Below are positions 27,460 to 36,464 of a stretch of 64,000 bases of DNA, in pieces. The stretch comes from DATMBF01 sp035559595 (GTDB lineage Bacteria > Bacteroidota > Ignavibacteria > UBA10030). How positions within the stretch are numbered: the stretch's first letter is position 1; each line of letters opens with the position of its first letter. The notes beneath the pieces were generated by a model. The model had not been told where the DNA came from. It did not search any database and saw nothing but the letters and a program-made list of their open reading frames with translations. The stretch spans positions 1 through 64,000 of the forward strand of contig DATMBF010000013.1 of NCBI GenBank assembly GCA_035559595.1, written 5' to 3'. A program made the position numbers and the translations under genes.

Positions 27460-27849
27460 CCGGAGCCCATCAACCGAAGAATTACTCTAACATTCGAGAT
27501 TTCTTGCTTTTCAAGGTGGAGTTCTGTACCATAACACTGACAGGCACCTTTCGACATTCGTTCAAATGGTTTTTGCTTTCAGGGAGGCAAACCCATTCCC
27601 ATCCGTCATCCCATCATAGACGCATTGACCTGAGAGCCCAATCATGGGATCACGTCCGCAAACAACATCTCAGCGTATTCTCCTTTTACAAGAAAGTGTT
27701 CTTACGAACAACTTTCGTCATCAAGCGGGGGCAAGCCCTCTCAAAGCCGAGCTTGCTACGGTACTGATGGAACCGCTTCGTGTCGCCCGGTCAATTACTC
27801 AACCGATCCTCCACATCGTTCTCAATACCCTCTACGCCCACGCCTTCCT
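27460..27849. other. Intergenic region without a recognised feature
   Basis: 390 bp between the divergent lon and histidine-kinase genes. A 72-codon plus-strand frame (27644-27862) overlaps the kinase start but has no Shine-Dalgarno or family resemblance. I see no repeat, RNA or strong promoter for the kinase here. Confidence 0.4.
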
Positions 27850-29049
27850 ATGTCTCCGTTAGAGATGAATCTTATGTGGGGGATCGTCATTGCGTCGCTC
27901 TTACTGGTAATCTTGAGTGTCGGACTGATCCTTACCATTTATTTCAGCCAACGGCGTGTCATCGGTCTGCAACAACGAATGCTCAAGACGTTGGAAAAAA
28001 GCGAGAAGAAGTATAAAGACCTTTTCAATCATGCCATCGAGGGCATTTACCAGAGCACTCCCGACGGACGCTACATCAACATCAATCCGGCGCTTGCGCA
28101 AATCTACGGCTATTCATCCCCTGCGGAAATGCTGGCAGACATTAAAAACATAGGGCAACAACTCTACGTCGATCCGAAACGTCGGGAAGAATTCATGCAC
28201 TTGTTAGAACGCGACGGTGAAGTTCATGGATTTGAATATCAAGCGTACAGGAAAGACCGGTCCATCATCTGGATTTCCGGCAATGCTCGCGTCGTGAGAG
28301 ATGAGTCGGGAACAATTCTCTACTACGAGGGAACCGTTGAAGATATCACCCACCGGAAAATGGCCGAAGCCGAACTTCGCAAAGTCCCCCACCTCATCCT
28401 CGAGGCGCAAGAATCGGAACGCAAACGCATTGCACGGGAGCTGCACGATAGCATCGGTCAGCTTCTTTCTGCTGCGAAAATGCGAATCCATACAGCTGCA
28501 GCATCGCTCAAGATGCTTCGGCGAGATATTCCGACTAATCTTGACCAGGCGGGGAATCTTCTTCAGCGGGGCATAGAGGAGGTTCGTCGTATCTCTCAGA
28601 ATCTACGCCCGAGTGAGCTCGACGACCTCGGCTTAATCGCCGCCTTGAACCGCGTATGCGATGACTTCTGCGAGCGAACACGAATTCAGCTTAATCTCTC
28701 TATGCCGAAGTCGCTCCGCGAGCTCCCCGGCGAAATGAACCTGGCGCTCTATCGCATCATTCAGGAAGGCCTCCATAATGTCGAGAAGCACTCGGAGGCA
28801 ACGCGTGTCGATCTCTCCCTCTCCATCGGCGATTCGACATTGACCGTCAGGTTGAAAGACAATGGCAAGGGATTCGATCTGCCGAAGATACCGGAGGGGA
28901 AAAAACAAAAAACGTTCGGTTTGATTGGTATGAGGGAGCGCGTTGCACTCATGGGCGGTTCATTCGACCTCTTCACTAAACCGCAGCGAGGAACCGAAAT
29001 CAGGATTCGCCTTCCGGTTCCGTCGCTCCGCGAGAGGAGGGCATCATAG
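27850..29049 (+). CDS. Sensor histidine kinase, PAS + HisKA_3 (NarL-type)
   Basis: 399 residues. One N-terminal membrane helix (WGIVIASLLLVILSVGLIL), a PAS domain (~50-170, ending YEGTVEDITHRK), a HisKA_3 dimerisation segment with the phospho-acceptor His199 in ERKRIARELHDSIGQ, and a HATPase domain with its N-box near NVEKHSEA and G-box DNGKGFD. With almost no periplasmic loop, the signal is probably sensed by the cytoplasmic PAS domain. ATG 27865 is an alternative start. The partner regulator begins at the next base after the stop. Confidence 0.9.
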   Translation: MSPLEMNLMWGIVIASLLLVILSVGLILTIYFSQRRVIGLQQRMLKTLEKSEKKYKDLFNHAIEGIYQSTPDGRYININPALAQIYGYSSPAEMLADIKNIGQQLYVDPKRREEFMHLLERDGEVHGFEYQAYRKDRSIIWISGNARVVRDESGTILYYEGTVEDITHRKMAEAELRKVPHLILEAQESERKRIARELHDSIGQLLSAAKMRIHTAAASLKMLRRDIPTNLDQAGNLLQRGIEEVRRISQNLRPSELDDLGLIAALNRVCDDFCERTRIQLNLSMPKSLRELPGEMNLALYRIIQEGLHNVEKHSEATRVDLSLSIGDSTLTVRLKDNGKGFDLPKIPEGKKQKTFGLIGMRERVALMGGSFDLFTKPQRGTEIRIRLPVPSLRERRAS

Positions 29050-29697
29050 ATGAGGCGGATCACCGTTTTCCTCGCGGACGATCATGCAATTGTACGGGAA
29101 GGAATTCGGTCTTCACTTCTTCATGAACCCTCAGTAAAGGTCGTCGGCGAAGCCGCCGACGGGGCAAGCGCCGTACAAATGGTAAGCCAGCTGAAACCCA
29201 ATGTGATCCTGTTGGATCTGAGCATGCCCGGTCCTGGCGGCATGGAAACCATCCCCCTCCTCAAAAAGAAATCCCCTACGAGCCGTATCCTTATCCTCAC
29301 CATCCATAACAGCAAGGAGTACATCCGTCGCGTTCTGCAAGTTGGAGCTGACGGGTACATTCTGAAGGACGCAACTCCAAGCGAGCTGGTTCAGGCAATA
29401 CGTGCAGTTCACCGCGGCGAAGCGTTTTTCAGTCCGGCTGTTTCCAAAGTTCTTCTCGAAGAGGCGAGGACTGGCAGCAAGAGGAAAGTTGACGGATCAG
29501 CCCATTTCTCCACACGGGAGAAAGAAGTTCTCTCCTTGATTGCACAAGGATTGACAAACCAACAGATTGCCGATAAACTGTTTGTTAGCGTCACCACGAT
29601 TCGAACCCACAGACAGCGTATCATGAAAAAGCTCGGCATCCACAGTGCCGCTGGACTGATCAAATATGCGTTGCAGCGAGAGGCGGACTACCAATAG
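29050..29697 (+). CDS. NarL/LuxR-family response regulator
   Basis: 215 residues. The receiver domain has acidic residues Asp10/Asp11, phospho-acceptor Asp56 (NVILLDLSMPG) and the conserved Lys in GYILKDATPSEL. The C-terminal LuxR-type helix-turn-helix is STREKEVLSLIAQGLTNQQI ... VSVTTIRTHRQRIMKKLGI. It directly abuts the kinase gene and is its evident partner. The target genes are not shown by the sequence, though short direct repeats lie just downstream. Confidence 0.93.
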   Translation: MRRITVFLADDHAIVREGIRSSLLHEPSVKVVGEAADGASAVQMVSQLKPNVILLDLSMPGPGGMETIPLLKKKSPTSRILILTIHNSKEYIRRVLQVGADGYILKDATPSELVQAIRAVHRGEAFFSPAVSKVLLEEARTGSKRKVDGSAHFSTREKEVLSLIAQGLTNQQIADKLFVSVTTIRTHRQRIMKKLGIHSAAGLIKYALQREADYQ

Positions 29698-29750
29698 GGT
29701 TCCTGGGATCGTGTCTTGGCAGATGTAAGAGAGAAAAAGACAGGATCATG

Positions 29751-29832
29751 TCATACAAATGTAGGACAAACAATTATCATACAAGTGGAGGATTGCTTTT
29801 TGCGCAATCGCAGCTATTTTTGCAATTGCGCT
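29751..29832. promoter_or_regulatory. Direct repeats and hairpin downstream of the response regulator
   Basis: TCATACAAATGTAGGA (29751-29766) and TCATACAAGTGGAGGA (29777-29792) differ at two bases and are 26 bp apart. A hairpin GCGCAATCGCA / TGCAATTGCGC (one mismatch, 8-base loop) follows at 29802-29832. Possible regulator-binding sites or a leader structure in the 586-bp gap before pxpB. Confidence 0.35.
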
Positions 29833-30025
29833 GACAAATCTCCACTCAGGGGAGACTCCTTGCGTTGGAAGGAGTGTTCTCGCGAGCCCTGACTTGTGCC
29901 CGACACCAGGAGAAGTGGGGACTTGCCAGCGCGTCGTTTTTTACGGAGATTACTCCCAACCCCTAAACGCTTCCCGCCTCTGCCCTCAGGAGGGTCGATC
30001 ACTGTCCCATCCAAGCTGGAGGGAT

Positions 30026-30184
30026 ATGGCTCAACTGAAAATCCTCTACCTCCAAGACAACGAACCAGGTATTAGGCTTGTGCTCAAAACGCTTTCCCGG
30101 GGTCGATTGGATTCCCTGATCCCTGCAGTGAGCATAAAGGAGGAGGTTCTTCATCTTCCGGAGGCGAGTACTTCATCGCCTTAA
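30026..30184 (+). pseudogene. Receiver-domain fragment (52 codons)
   Basis: MAQLKILYLQDNEPGIRLVL resembles the first strand and helix of a response-regulator receiver (compare the common LKILYLEDNPADAELVL). GGAGG is placed to start it. The frame stops after 52 codons, before any phospho-acceptor Asp, ending ...EASTSSP. It could be a decayed receiver gene or a short orphan ORF. It lies in the otherwise gene-poor 29698-30283 interval. Confidence 0.4.
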
Positions 30185-30283
30185 CTCATCGGCGAAAAGG
30201 GCATCTGCAAATGTCACGTTCTCGCAGAAACCTTATACCACAGAGATGCTACTTCGTACGCTTGATTCTCCGATGCACTGAAC

Positions 30284-30961
30284 ATGAGAACGACCTACCA
30301 GATTCTTCCCGCTAGTGATTCTTCCCTTTTGATCCTCGTCGGAAATGAGATATCCTTCGAGCATCACGTCATCGTTCGCCGACTTGTTACCGCTCTTTCA
30401 TCAGTCACGCATCCGGCAATTCGAAACATTCATCCCGCCTACGCATCCGTTCTCGTTGCTTTTGACCCTCTTCTCTGTGAAGCAGATGAAGTACGTCGGC
30501 ATATCGAAAGCGCTCTTGTGGCAAGCGAATCCGTTTCCCTCCCTCGCGAGCGTACGATTGAGATTCCCGTAGCATACGGCGGAGAATTCGGTCCCGACCT
30601 CGAGGCGGTCGCAAAGCATAACAACCTTGCAACCGATGAGGTCGTACGAATTCACTCCGGCGCTGAGTATCGGGTCTTTTTCCTCGGTTTCTCGCCCGGC
30701 TTCCCGTATTTGGGCGGAATGCCCTCCACAATTGCCACACCACGACTCGCCACACCGCGCACCGCTGTTCCTGCAGGAAGTGTGGCCATTGGAGGAAACC
30801 AGACGGGCATTTATCCTGTGCAATCTCCGGGCGGTTGGAGAATCATCGGCCGGACACCTGCCCGACTCTTTGATCCGACAGAACATCCTCCAGCGCTTCT
30901 GCACATGGGAGACATCGTGCGGTTTCGCCCTATTGGACCAGACGAGTTCCGGATCCAGTAG
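30284..30961 (+). CDS. pxpB: 5-oxoprolinase subunit PxpB
   Basis: 225 residues. PxpB with PxpC forms the ATP-dependent kinase part of the bacterial 5-oxoprolinase, which opens pyroglutamate to glutamate. The family motif GFSPGFPYLGGMP is present, then RTAVPAGSVAIGG, QTGIYPVQSPGGW and GRTP. KipI-like N-terminal half. Followed closely by pxpC, a transporter and pxpA. Confidence 0.92.
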   Translation: MRTTYQILPASDSSLLILVGNEISFEHHVIVRRLVTALSSVTHPAIRNIHPAYASVLVAFDPLLCEADEVRRHIESALVASESVSLPRERTIEIPVAYGGEFGPDLEAVAKHNNLATDEVVRIHSGAEYRVFFLGFSPGFPYLGGMPSTIATPRLATPRTAVPAGSVAIGGNQTGIYPVQSPGGWRIIGRTPARLFDPTEHPPALLHMGDIVRFRPIGPDEFRIQ

Positions 30962-31040
30962 AAAAGCCCACTTCTCCGTCGCAGCTTGCGGCCAACCAAA
31001 GTTTCTCGTAAGTTCCTGTCCATTGCAATCGTTTCCTCAA

Positions 31041-31982
31041 ATGTCTCGCCTCCTTGTTCACAATCCAGGTTTTCTTACCACAGTTCAAGACGCGGGAAGA
31101 CCCGGACAAGCGCATCTTGGCATTTCAGCCTCGGGCGCAGCCGACGGCGTTGCATTGCGAATTGGCAATTGGCTCGTTGGCAACGCCGAGAATGCTGCTG
31201 CGCTGGAGATGACATTGGTCGGGGGAACATTTGAGTTCGATGCAGAGGTGATTGTCTCTCTCACCGGCTCTTCTTTCGAAGCAGCTGTTGAGGGAATTTC
31301 CCTAGAGCCATGGAGAGCCTACCACCTGAAGGCTGGAAGTACTCTCAAGGTTGGCCCAACCCACTCCGGTGCCCGCTGTTATCTCTGCGTACGGGGTGGA
31401 TTCGATGTACCCAAATTCCTTGGAAGCGCATCGACACATCTCTTTACGGGTCTCGGTGGATATGAGGGTCGCCCTCTCAAGAAAGGTGATGAGTTGGTGA
31501 TCGGTACAAACACAAGGACAGAACCCGTCAACCGAGCTGTTTCCTTTGACTTCATCAGGAGGCTTTACGCATCGGAACCGCTGAGGGTCACGTGGGGGCC
31601 CCAAAGGGACTTCTTTCCGGAAGAAGCTCAGAAGCTCTTTCTTTCATCGAAATTCCATGTGCTCGAGAACTCGAACAGGATGGGTTTGCGATTGCACGGA
31701 CCCGTGATCCAAAGAAGATCTAGCGAAATGATTACGGAAGGCACACCCCTCGGAGCAATCCAGATTCCTCAAGATGGTCAACCGATTATCCTGTTTGTTG
31801 AACATCAGACCACCGGTGGTTACCCAAAAATCGCAAATGTCATCGCTGCCGATATTCATCGTGTCGGCCAACTGAGGCCGCGCGACAAGGTGCAATTTGC
31901 ACTTGTTACATTTGAGCAAGCCCGACGAATCCACCTAGACCAAGAAGCCGCTCTCCGCAAACACCTGGAGGACCTTAGATAA
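31041..31982 (+). CDS. pxpC: 5-oxoprolinase subunit PxpC
   Basis: 313 residues from the ATG at 31041; the same frame is open further back through pxpB but only this start gives a normal family length. Opening block NPGFLTTVQDAGRPGQAH, then SGAADGVALRIGNWLVGN and the ending FVEHQTTGGYPKIANVI are standard for the carboxyltransferase-like KipA/PxpC family. Partner of PxpB. Confidence 0.92.
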   Translation: MSRLLVHNPGFLTTVQDAGRPGQAHLGISASGAADGVALRIGNWLVGNAENAAALEMTLVGGTFEFDAEVIVSLTGSSFEAAVEGISLEPWRAYHLKAGSTLKVGPTHSGARCYLCVRGGFDVPKFLGSASTHLFTGLGGYEGRPLKKGDELVIGTNTRTEPVNRAVSFDFIRRLYASEPLRVTWGPQRDFFPEEAQKLFLSSKFHVLENSNRMGLRLHGPVIQRRSSEMITEGTPLGAIQIPQDGQPIILFVEHQTTGGYPKIANVIAADIHRVGQLRPRDKVQFALVTFEQARRIHLDQEAALRKHLEDLR

Positions 31983-31984
31983 CC

Positions 31985-33217
31985 ATGCATTGGTATCGCA
32001 CTATCACTCCCCAGCAATGGAAGACACTAGCGGCGGCACAGTTGGGATGGATGTTGGACGCAATGGATGTGATGCTGTATGCCTTTGCGCTGACGGCCAT
32101 CCGATCGGAATTTGGATTGACGTCTGCCGAAGCTGGAGCCCTTGCTTCCATCACGTTGGTCTCATCGGCTGTTGGAGGTGCGTTGTTTGGCGTTCTTGCA
32201 GACCGAATCGGCCGCGCACGGGCATTGATGTACTCTATCCTTACATACTCAGTGTTCACCGCCCTTACAGCGACCTCCGGAAGTATGGCCGAGCTTCTCA
32301 TCTGGCGAATGCTCGTCGGAATCGGCATGGGCGGGGAGTGGTCTGCGGGCTCTGTGCTGGTCTCAGAAAGCTGGCCCGCAGCGCATCGAGGAAAAGCCAT
32401 CGGACTGATGCAGGCCGGCTGGGCCATTGGCTACATCCTTGCGGCAATCCTTGCGGCTCTTGTTTTGCCTGATTTTGGCTGGCGGGTTTTGTTTGTCTTT
32501 GGGCTTCTTCCTGCTTTGTTGGCGGCTTGGATTCGTCGCAGCGTGGAAGAACCTGTCGTCTGGCGCGAAGGAAAAGCTTCGGCCCATCCTTCACCACTTA
32601 ACGCCCTAAAACAGATCTTCCATCCTCCACTGCTTTCTAAAACCCTTACCGCATCGGTCATCACCACCAGTGTCTTGTTCGCTTATTGGGGGCTCTTCAC
32701 CTGGATGCCGACATTCCTTTCGACACCGGTGAGCCAAGGAGGAGCCGGAATGACGCTTGTGCGTACCTCCACATGGATCGTCCCGATGCAGATTGGTGCG
32801 TTCTTTGGCTATACTTCATTTGGTTTTCTTGCCGACCGGTTCGGTCGCAGACCTGTGTTTGTCACCTTTTTAGCCTCTGCTGCGATTCTTGTACCAATCT
32901 ACGGTCAACTGGGTCACCAGGAGACTCTGCTTCTTGTGCTTGGACCTTTGATTGGATTCTTCGGTCACGGATACTTCAGCGTCTTCGGTGCAATGCTTGC
33001 GGAGTTGTTTCCGACTTCCATCCGTGCATCAGCGCAGGGCTTTGCCTACAATGCCGGACGGGCACTCAGTGCTCTCGCCCCATATACAATTGGGGCCCTC
33101 GCTGATCAGTACGGCATTGGAAGCGCATTAGGACTAACCTCGGCATTCTTCCTGGCGGGGGCGGGATTGATCTTTCTCTTGCCGGAGACAAGGGGAAAGG
33201 AATTGAACGCCGGATGA
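31985..33217 (+). CDS. MFS transporter, probably for 5-oxoproline or a related acid
   Basis: 410 residues with about twelve membrane segments. Motif A is GVLADRIGRARAL, repeated in the second half as GFLADRFGRRP; WRMLVGIGMGGEWSAGSVL is the fourth-helix motif of the sugar/organic-acid porter group. It starts two bases after pxpC and its stop overlaps the start of pxpA, so it is inside the oxoprolinase operon. A role in taking up the pathway's substrate is inference from position. Confidence 0.85.
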   Translation: MHWYRTITPQQWKTLAAAQLGWMLDAMDVMLYAFALTAIRSEFGLTSAEAGALASITLVSSAVGGALFGVLADRIGRARALMYSILTYSVFTALTATSGSMAELLIWRMLVGIGMGGEWSAGSVLVSESWPAAHRGKAIGLMQAGWAIGYILAAILAALVLPDFGWRVLFVFGLLPALLAAWIRRSVEEPVVWREGKASAHPSPLNALKQIFHPPLLSKTLTASVITTSVLFAYWGLFTWMPTFLSTPVSQGGAGMTLVRTSTWIVPMQIGAFFGYTSFGFLADRFGRRPVFVTFLASAAILVPIYGQLGHQETLLLVLGPLIGFFGHGYFSVFGAMLAELFPTSIRASAQGFAYNAGRALSALAPYTIGALADQYGIGSALGLTSAFFLAGAGLIFLLPETRGKELNAG

Positions 33218-34017
33218 CAACGAAGAAGCTCACCATAGATTTGAATTCCGACATCGGCGAAAAGCCGAGTGCTCTCGCAGACGGAACAGAAGAATCCCTG
33301 ATTCGACTCATCACCTCCGCTAACGTTGCCTGCGGAGGACATGCCGGCGACGAGCACTCGATGGATGCAATCGTCAAGCTTGCCAAAAGGTATTCCGTTA
33401 ACATCGGTGCTCATCCGAGTTTCCCTGACCGTCAAAACTTCGGACGAACCGAGATGACCCTCACGTTCGATGAAATCAAGCAAGCTGTCTTTGAGCAGGT
33501 CCGAGCGCTCTCAACTGTTGCGAAGAAGAATCGTGCCCGAATCACCCACGTGAAGCCGCATGGTGCGCTTTACAACATGGCCGCCAAGAATTTCAAGATT
33601 GCTCATGCGATTGCGGCTGGAGTCGAAAAGCTGGATAAGTCGTTGATCCTTATGGGGTTGTCGGGATCAGCCATGCTCACTGTTTGGGAGGATTTAGGAT
33701 TCAAGGTAGCGGCGGAGGGATTCGCCGACAGGCGATACGAGTCTGACGGCTCGTTGCGATCGCGGAAGTTTTCCGACGCCCTTATTTCTGATCCATCGGA
33801 GGCTGCACGTCAAGCGGCCAGGATCGCTTCACACGGCGTCGTTATCGCACATGATGGATCGGAGGTGAGAATCAGCGCAGCAACGCTTTGCATTCACAGC
33901 GACACGCCAAACTCCTTGCAGATAGCCTCAGCTGTGAGGCAGGAACTCGAGAGACTCGGCGTAGAAGTGAAACCACTGGATCGGACACATCTCATTTCCC
34001 CCACAGGGCACCGTTGA
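33214..34017 (+). CDS. pxpA: 5-oxoprolinase subunit PxpA (LamB/YcsF family)
   Basis: 267 residues. The hydrolase subunit of 5-oxoprolinase. Family motifs: DLNSDIGE, SANVACGGHAGD, IGAHPSFPDRQNFGR, THVKPHGALYN and EGFADRRYESDGSL. It starts on the ATGA overlap with the MFS gene. The 3' end overlaps the convergent DUF2461 gene by 26 bp. Confidence 0.94.
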   Translation: MTTKKLTIDLNSDIGEKPSALADGTEESLIRLITSANVACGGHAGDEHSMDAIVKLAKRYSVNIGAHPSFPDRQNFGRTEMTLTFDEIKQAVFEQVRALSTVAKKNRARITHVKPHGALYNMAAKNFKIAHAIAAGVEKLDKSLILMGLSGSAMLTVWEDLGFKVAAEGFADRRYESDGSLRSRKFSDALISDPSEAARQAARIASHGVVIAHDGSEVRISAATLCIHSDTPNSLQIASAVRQELERLGVEVKPLDRTHLISPTGHR

Positions 34018-34711
34018 GAAACCTTACCAACGGCGTCGCTGTCTGAAAGACCTTCAGGAGTTCCTTCATCAAATCGGCTTTGTAGCAAACAGATTCGGGC
34101 CACGTCACTCCGACAAAATAGTGTTTGTAGCGTAACCACTCTGCCATCGGGTGGTCCGGCGAGAACCCTTGCGGCACTCGCTTGAGCCTTTCATCTTTTG
34201 TCTCAAGCTCCCTAAAGAGCCTCGTAAACGGTTTTGCCTCCACAATTGACAGGAATTCATCCGAACGATCAGCAATTGCACGCCGGATCTTCTTAAGCTG
34301 TTCGCTTTCGGGCATGTAGATGCCGGCGCCGGCATAGACCATGCCGGGCTCAATGTGCATGTAGTACCCTGATGCACCCAAGCCTTTCTTATCACCCTTC
34401 AACACAGCATGGGCTGCAACGTGGGTCTTGTACGGCGTCTTATCCTTGCTGAACCGCGTGTCCCGATAGATCCTGAAGAGAGATTTCCTGGGGTGGAACT
34501 CATATTCCGGTGCGAAGTTCACAAAATGTGGTTGCATTGATGCAATAAGCGACTGCATCGGCAGTTTCACATGTGTCTCGTACTCATGCTTGTGTTTGGC
34601 AAACCAGGGTCTGTTGTTGTTTCTCTTCAACCGCTTGAGGAATCGAATACCTTCTTTCGGAAATCCTTCGAACGGTGGAAAGAATTCTACGTCGAAATCC
34701 GGTAGCGCCAT
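33992..34711 (-). CDS. DUF2461 family protein
   Basis: 239 residues. Family marks: FLKRLKRNNNRPWFAKHK near the start, FRIYRDTRFSKDKTPYKTH, and SGYYMHIEPGMVYAGAGIYM. A widespread cytoplasmic family of unknown activity (TIGR02453). It follows murQ by 27 bp on the same strand; the 3' end runs 26 bp into pxpA on the other strand. Confidence 0.88.
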   Translation of the reverse strand: MALPDFDVEFFPPFEGFPKEGIRFLKRLKRNNNRPWFAKHKHEYETHVKLPMQSLIASMQPHFVNFAPEYEFHPRKSLFRIYRDTRFSKDKTPYKTHVAAHAVLKGDKKGLGASGYYMHIEPGMVYAGAGIYMPESEQLKKIRRAIADRSDEFLSIVEAKPFTRLFRELETKDERLKRVPQGFSPDHPMAEWLRYKHYFVGVTWPESVCYKADLMKELLKVFQTATPLVRFLNGALWGK

Positions 34712-34738
34712 TGCTTTATCCTGTTGATTTATAAGGAG

Positions 34739-35683
34739 TTACGGCCCAGCTATGGCTGCACGTACAAACCCTTGGGCCTTCTTGAGTCGTGCTTCTGCCT
34801 CCGATTTCGAAACATTTGCCTTTATCATCACAAGCGCAGTCTTTACATGGCCTCCTGCTTCCTCAAGAAACCGTTCTGCCTCTTCATAAGAGACATTTGT
34901 GATAATCATCAGAACGCGTTTAGCTCGTTCTTTTAGCTTCTCGCTGTTCATTTGAAGATCCACCATCATGTTCTCGTAAACTTTACCAAGCCGGATCATT
35001 GCCGTTGTTGTGATCATGTTCAGAACAAGTTTCTGAGCGGTACCGGATTTCATCCGTGTTGAACCCATAATAACTTCAGGCCCGACCTCGGGACAAATCG
35101 CCACGTCAACTGCATTTGCTACGTGGGCAAACTCCGCTTGTTGCAAGAGCGATCTTGGATTTGTTGTGACAAGAATTGTCCGCGCAGCACGCTCCCGTGA
35201 GCGTTTCAGCGCCCCTATGACGTACGGTGTGCGCAGGCTTGCAGCAATCCCGCAAACAACATCGGCGGATACGACATTTTTGTCGTCTATGTCTTTTTCT
35301 CCATTTTCCTCTTTGTCCTCCGCTCCCTCCTGTGCCCGAAACATCGCCTCCCTTCCCCCTGCAATGACCCCCTGGATCGTCTCCGGACTTGTACCGAATG
35401 TTGGAGGGCACTCCACCGCATCCAGAACTCCTAAACGGCCACTCGTTCCGGCTCCCACATAGATAAGTCTTCCGCCGTTCCGCAAACCCTCAACAACCAG
35501 TTCAACTGCTTTCGCAATGTAAGGAATCTCCTTCGCGACCGCAGCCGCAACTTTCTGATCCTCTGAGTTAATGAGGTTGAGAATCTGCTCAATGGAGAGA
35601 TTGTCAATCTGCATTGTCCTGGGATTTCTGAGCTCGGTAGTTAATCTGCCCAGTTGTTCGAAGAGTTCTTTCCTCTCAGACAC
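34739..35683 (-). CDS. murQ: N-acetylmuramic acid 6-phosphate etherase
   Basis: 314 residues from a GTG at 35683, preceded by TAGGAGG; the TAG is the stop of rsmG. Frames further upstream lie inside rsmG. MurQ splits the lactyl ether of MurNAc-6-phosphate during cell-wall recycling. The SIS domain begins YVGAGTSGRLGVLDAVECPP, with the catalytic Glu in AVECPP and the second Glu in QEGAEDKE. The C-terminal half has the usual helical UBA-like segment (VSYEEAERFLEEAGGHVKTA). Confidence 0.93.
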   Translation of the reverse strand: MSERKELFEQLGRLTTELRNPRTMQIDNLSIEQILNLINSEDQKVAAAVAKEIPYIAKAVELVVEGLRNGGRLIYVGAGTSGRLGVLDAVECPPTFGTSPETIQGVIAGGREAMFRAQEGAEDKEENGEKDIDDKNVVSADVVCGIAASLRTPYVIGALKRSRERAARTILVTTNPRSLLQQAEFAHVANAVDVAICPEVGPEVIMGSTRMKSGTAQKLVLNMITTTAMIRLGKVYENMMVDLQMNSEKLKERAKRVLMIITNVSYEEAERFLEEAGGHVKTALVMIKANVSKSEAEARLKKAQGFVRAAIAGP

Positions 35684-35691
35684 AGTACCTC

Positions 35692-36414
35692 CTAAAATGA
35701 AACAATCACGATTCGCTTGTCGACTAGGGGAAGGTCCTCTTCTCCATTGAAACGAAGCTTGATTGTTGAGATTGATTCCGCGTCCACGAGTTGCCTGGCT
35801 TTGCGGATTTCTGATTCGACGTCCCCCCCCTTGTAGGCAATCAGGACTGGGGGGTGAAGCTCGATTCGGTCGTTCCTCGAAGCTATTCGGGTAATCTCTC
35901 CTTGTTGTCTGAGTAGCGGTCGAGACCACTGTATAAGCTGGTAGAGCGGCGCCACACCGCGAGCCACGACAATGTCAAACGAATGCTTGTTCGGCACCTG
36001 CTTCGCGAAATCCTCCACTCGCGCCCAGACAGCGGTCGTCTCCTCGAGAGAAAGTTGTCGAATGATATCTTGAAGCGCCAACACTTTTTTCTGGATCGAA
36101 TCGAGGAGGGTGATACGCAAATGAGGATAGAGGATCTTCAGTGGAATTCCCGGCAATCCTCCTCCACTACCGAGATCGAGAAGATCTGCAGACGGCGGGA
36201 GGTTGACATGGAATGCGAGCGAAACCGAATGGAGAATGTGCCGTTCCCAAAGATGCTCTTCGTCTCGACGAGAAATGAGATTGATCTTTTTGTTCCACTC
36301 AAGCAGGAGATCGGCGTATTTCTGAAATGCCGTAAGTTGTGAGTCTGAAAGAGAGATGCTGTTTCGGCGGCAGATTGAAAAGAATCGGCGGTGTGGCGGT
36401 GGAAGGTCTTGCAA
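35692..36414 (-). CDS. rsmG: 16S rRNA (guanine-N7)-methyltransferase RsmG
   Basis: 240 residues. Methylates G527 of 16S rRNA using S-adenosylmethionine. The SAM-binding loop DLGSGGGLPGIPLKI and the motif VARGVAPLYQLIQW are intact. It follows mnmG in the usual order, with a parS-like site in the short gap; murQ starts eight bases after its stop. Confidence 0.93.
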   Translation of the reverse strand: MQDLPPPHRRFFSICRRNSISLSDSQLTAFQKYADLLLEWNKKINLISRRDEEHLWERHILHSVSLAFHVNLPPSADLLDLGSGGGLPGIPLKILYPHLRITLLDSIQKKVLALQDIIRQLSLEETTAVWARVEDFAKQVPNKHSFDIVVARGVAPLYQLIQWSRPLLRQQGEITRIASRNDRIELHPPVLIAYKGGDVESEIRKARQLVDAESISTIKLRFNGEEDLPLVDKRIVIVSF

Positions 36415-36448
36415 TTAATAAGTTGTTGTTTTTATTGAGTTTGTGGCT

Positions 36449-36464
36449 TGTTTCACGTGAAACT
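36449..36464. promoter_or_regulatory. parS: parS-like centromere site 1
   Basis: TGTTTCACGTGAAACT matches the ParB/Spo0J consensus TGTTTCACGTGAAACA at 15 of 16 bases. It overlaps the last bases of mnmG and lies about 6.5 kb from the dnaA start. Confidence 0.8.

Noticed and set aside
27444..27862. Plus-strand ORFs of 107 and 72 codons before the histidine kinase
   Set aside because: No SD, no domain resemblance, unusual composition; the second overlaps the kinase start in another frame.
30627..31040. 138-codon N-terminal extension of pxpC
   Set aside because: It lies within pxpB and early pxpC leader in another frame; PxpC similarity begins at the ATG at 31041.
33992..34017. Overlap of pxpA and DUF2461 as an error
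   Set aside because: Both reading frames keep normal family C-termini, so a 26-bp convergent overlap is accepted.
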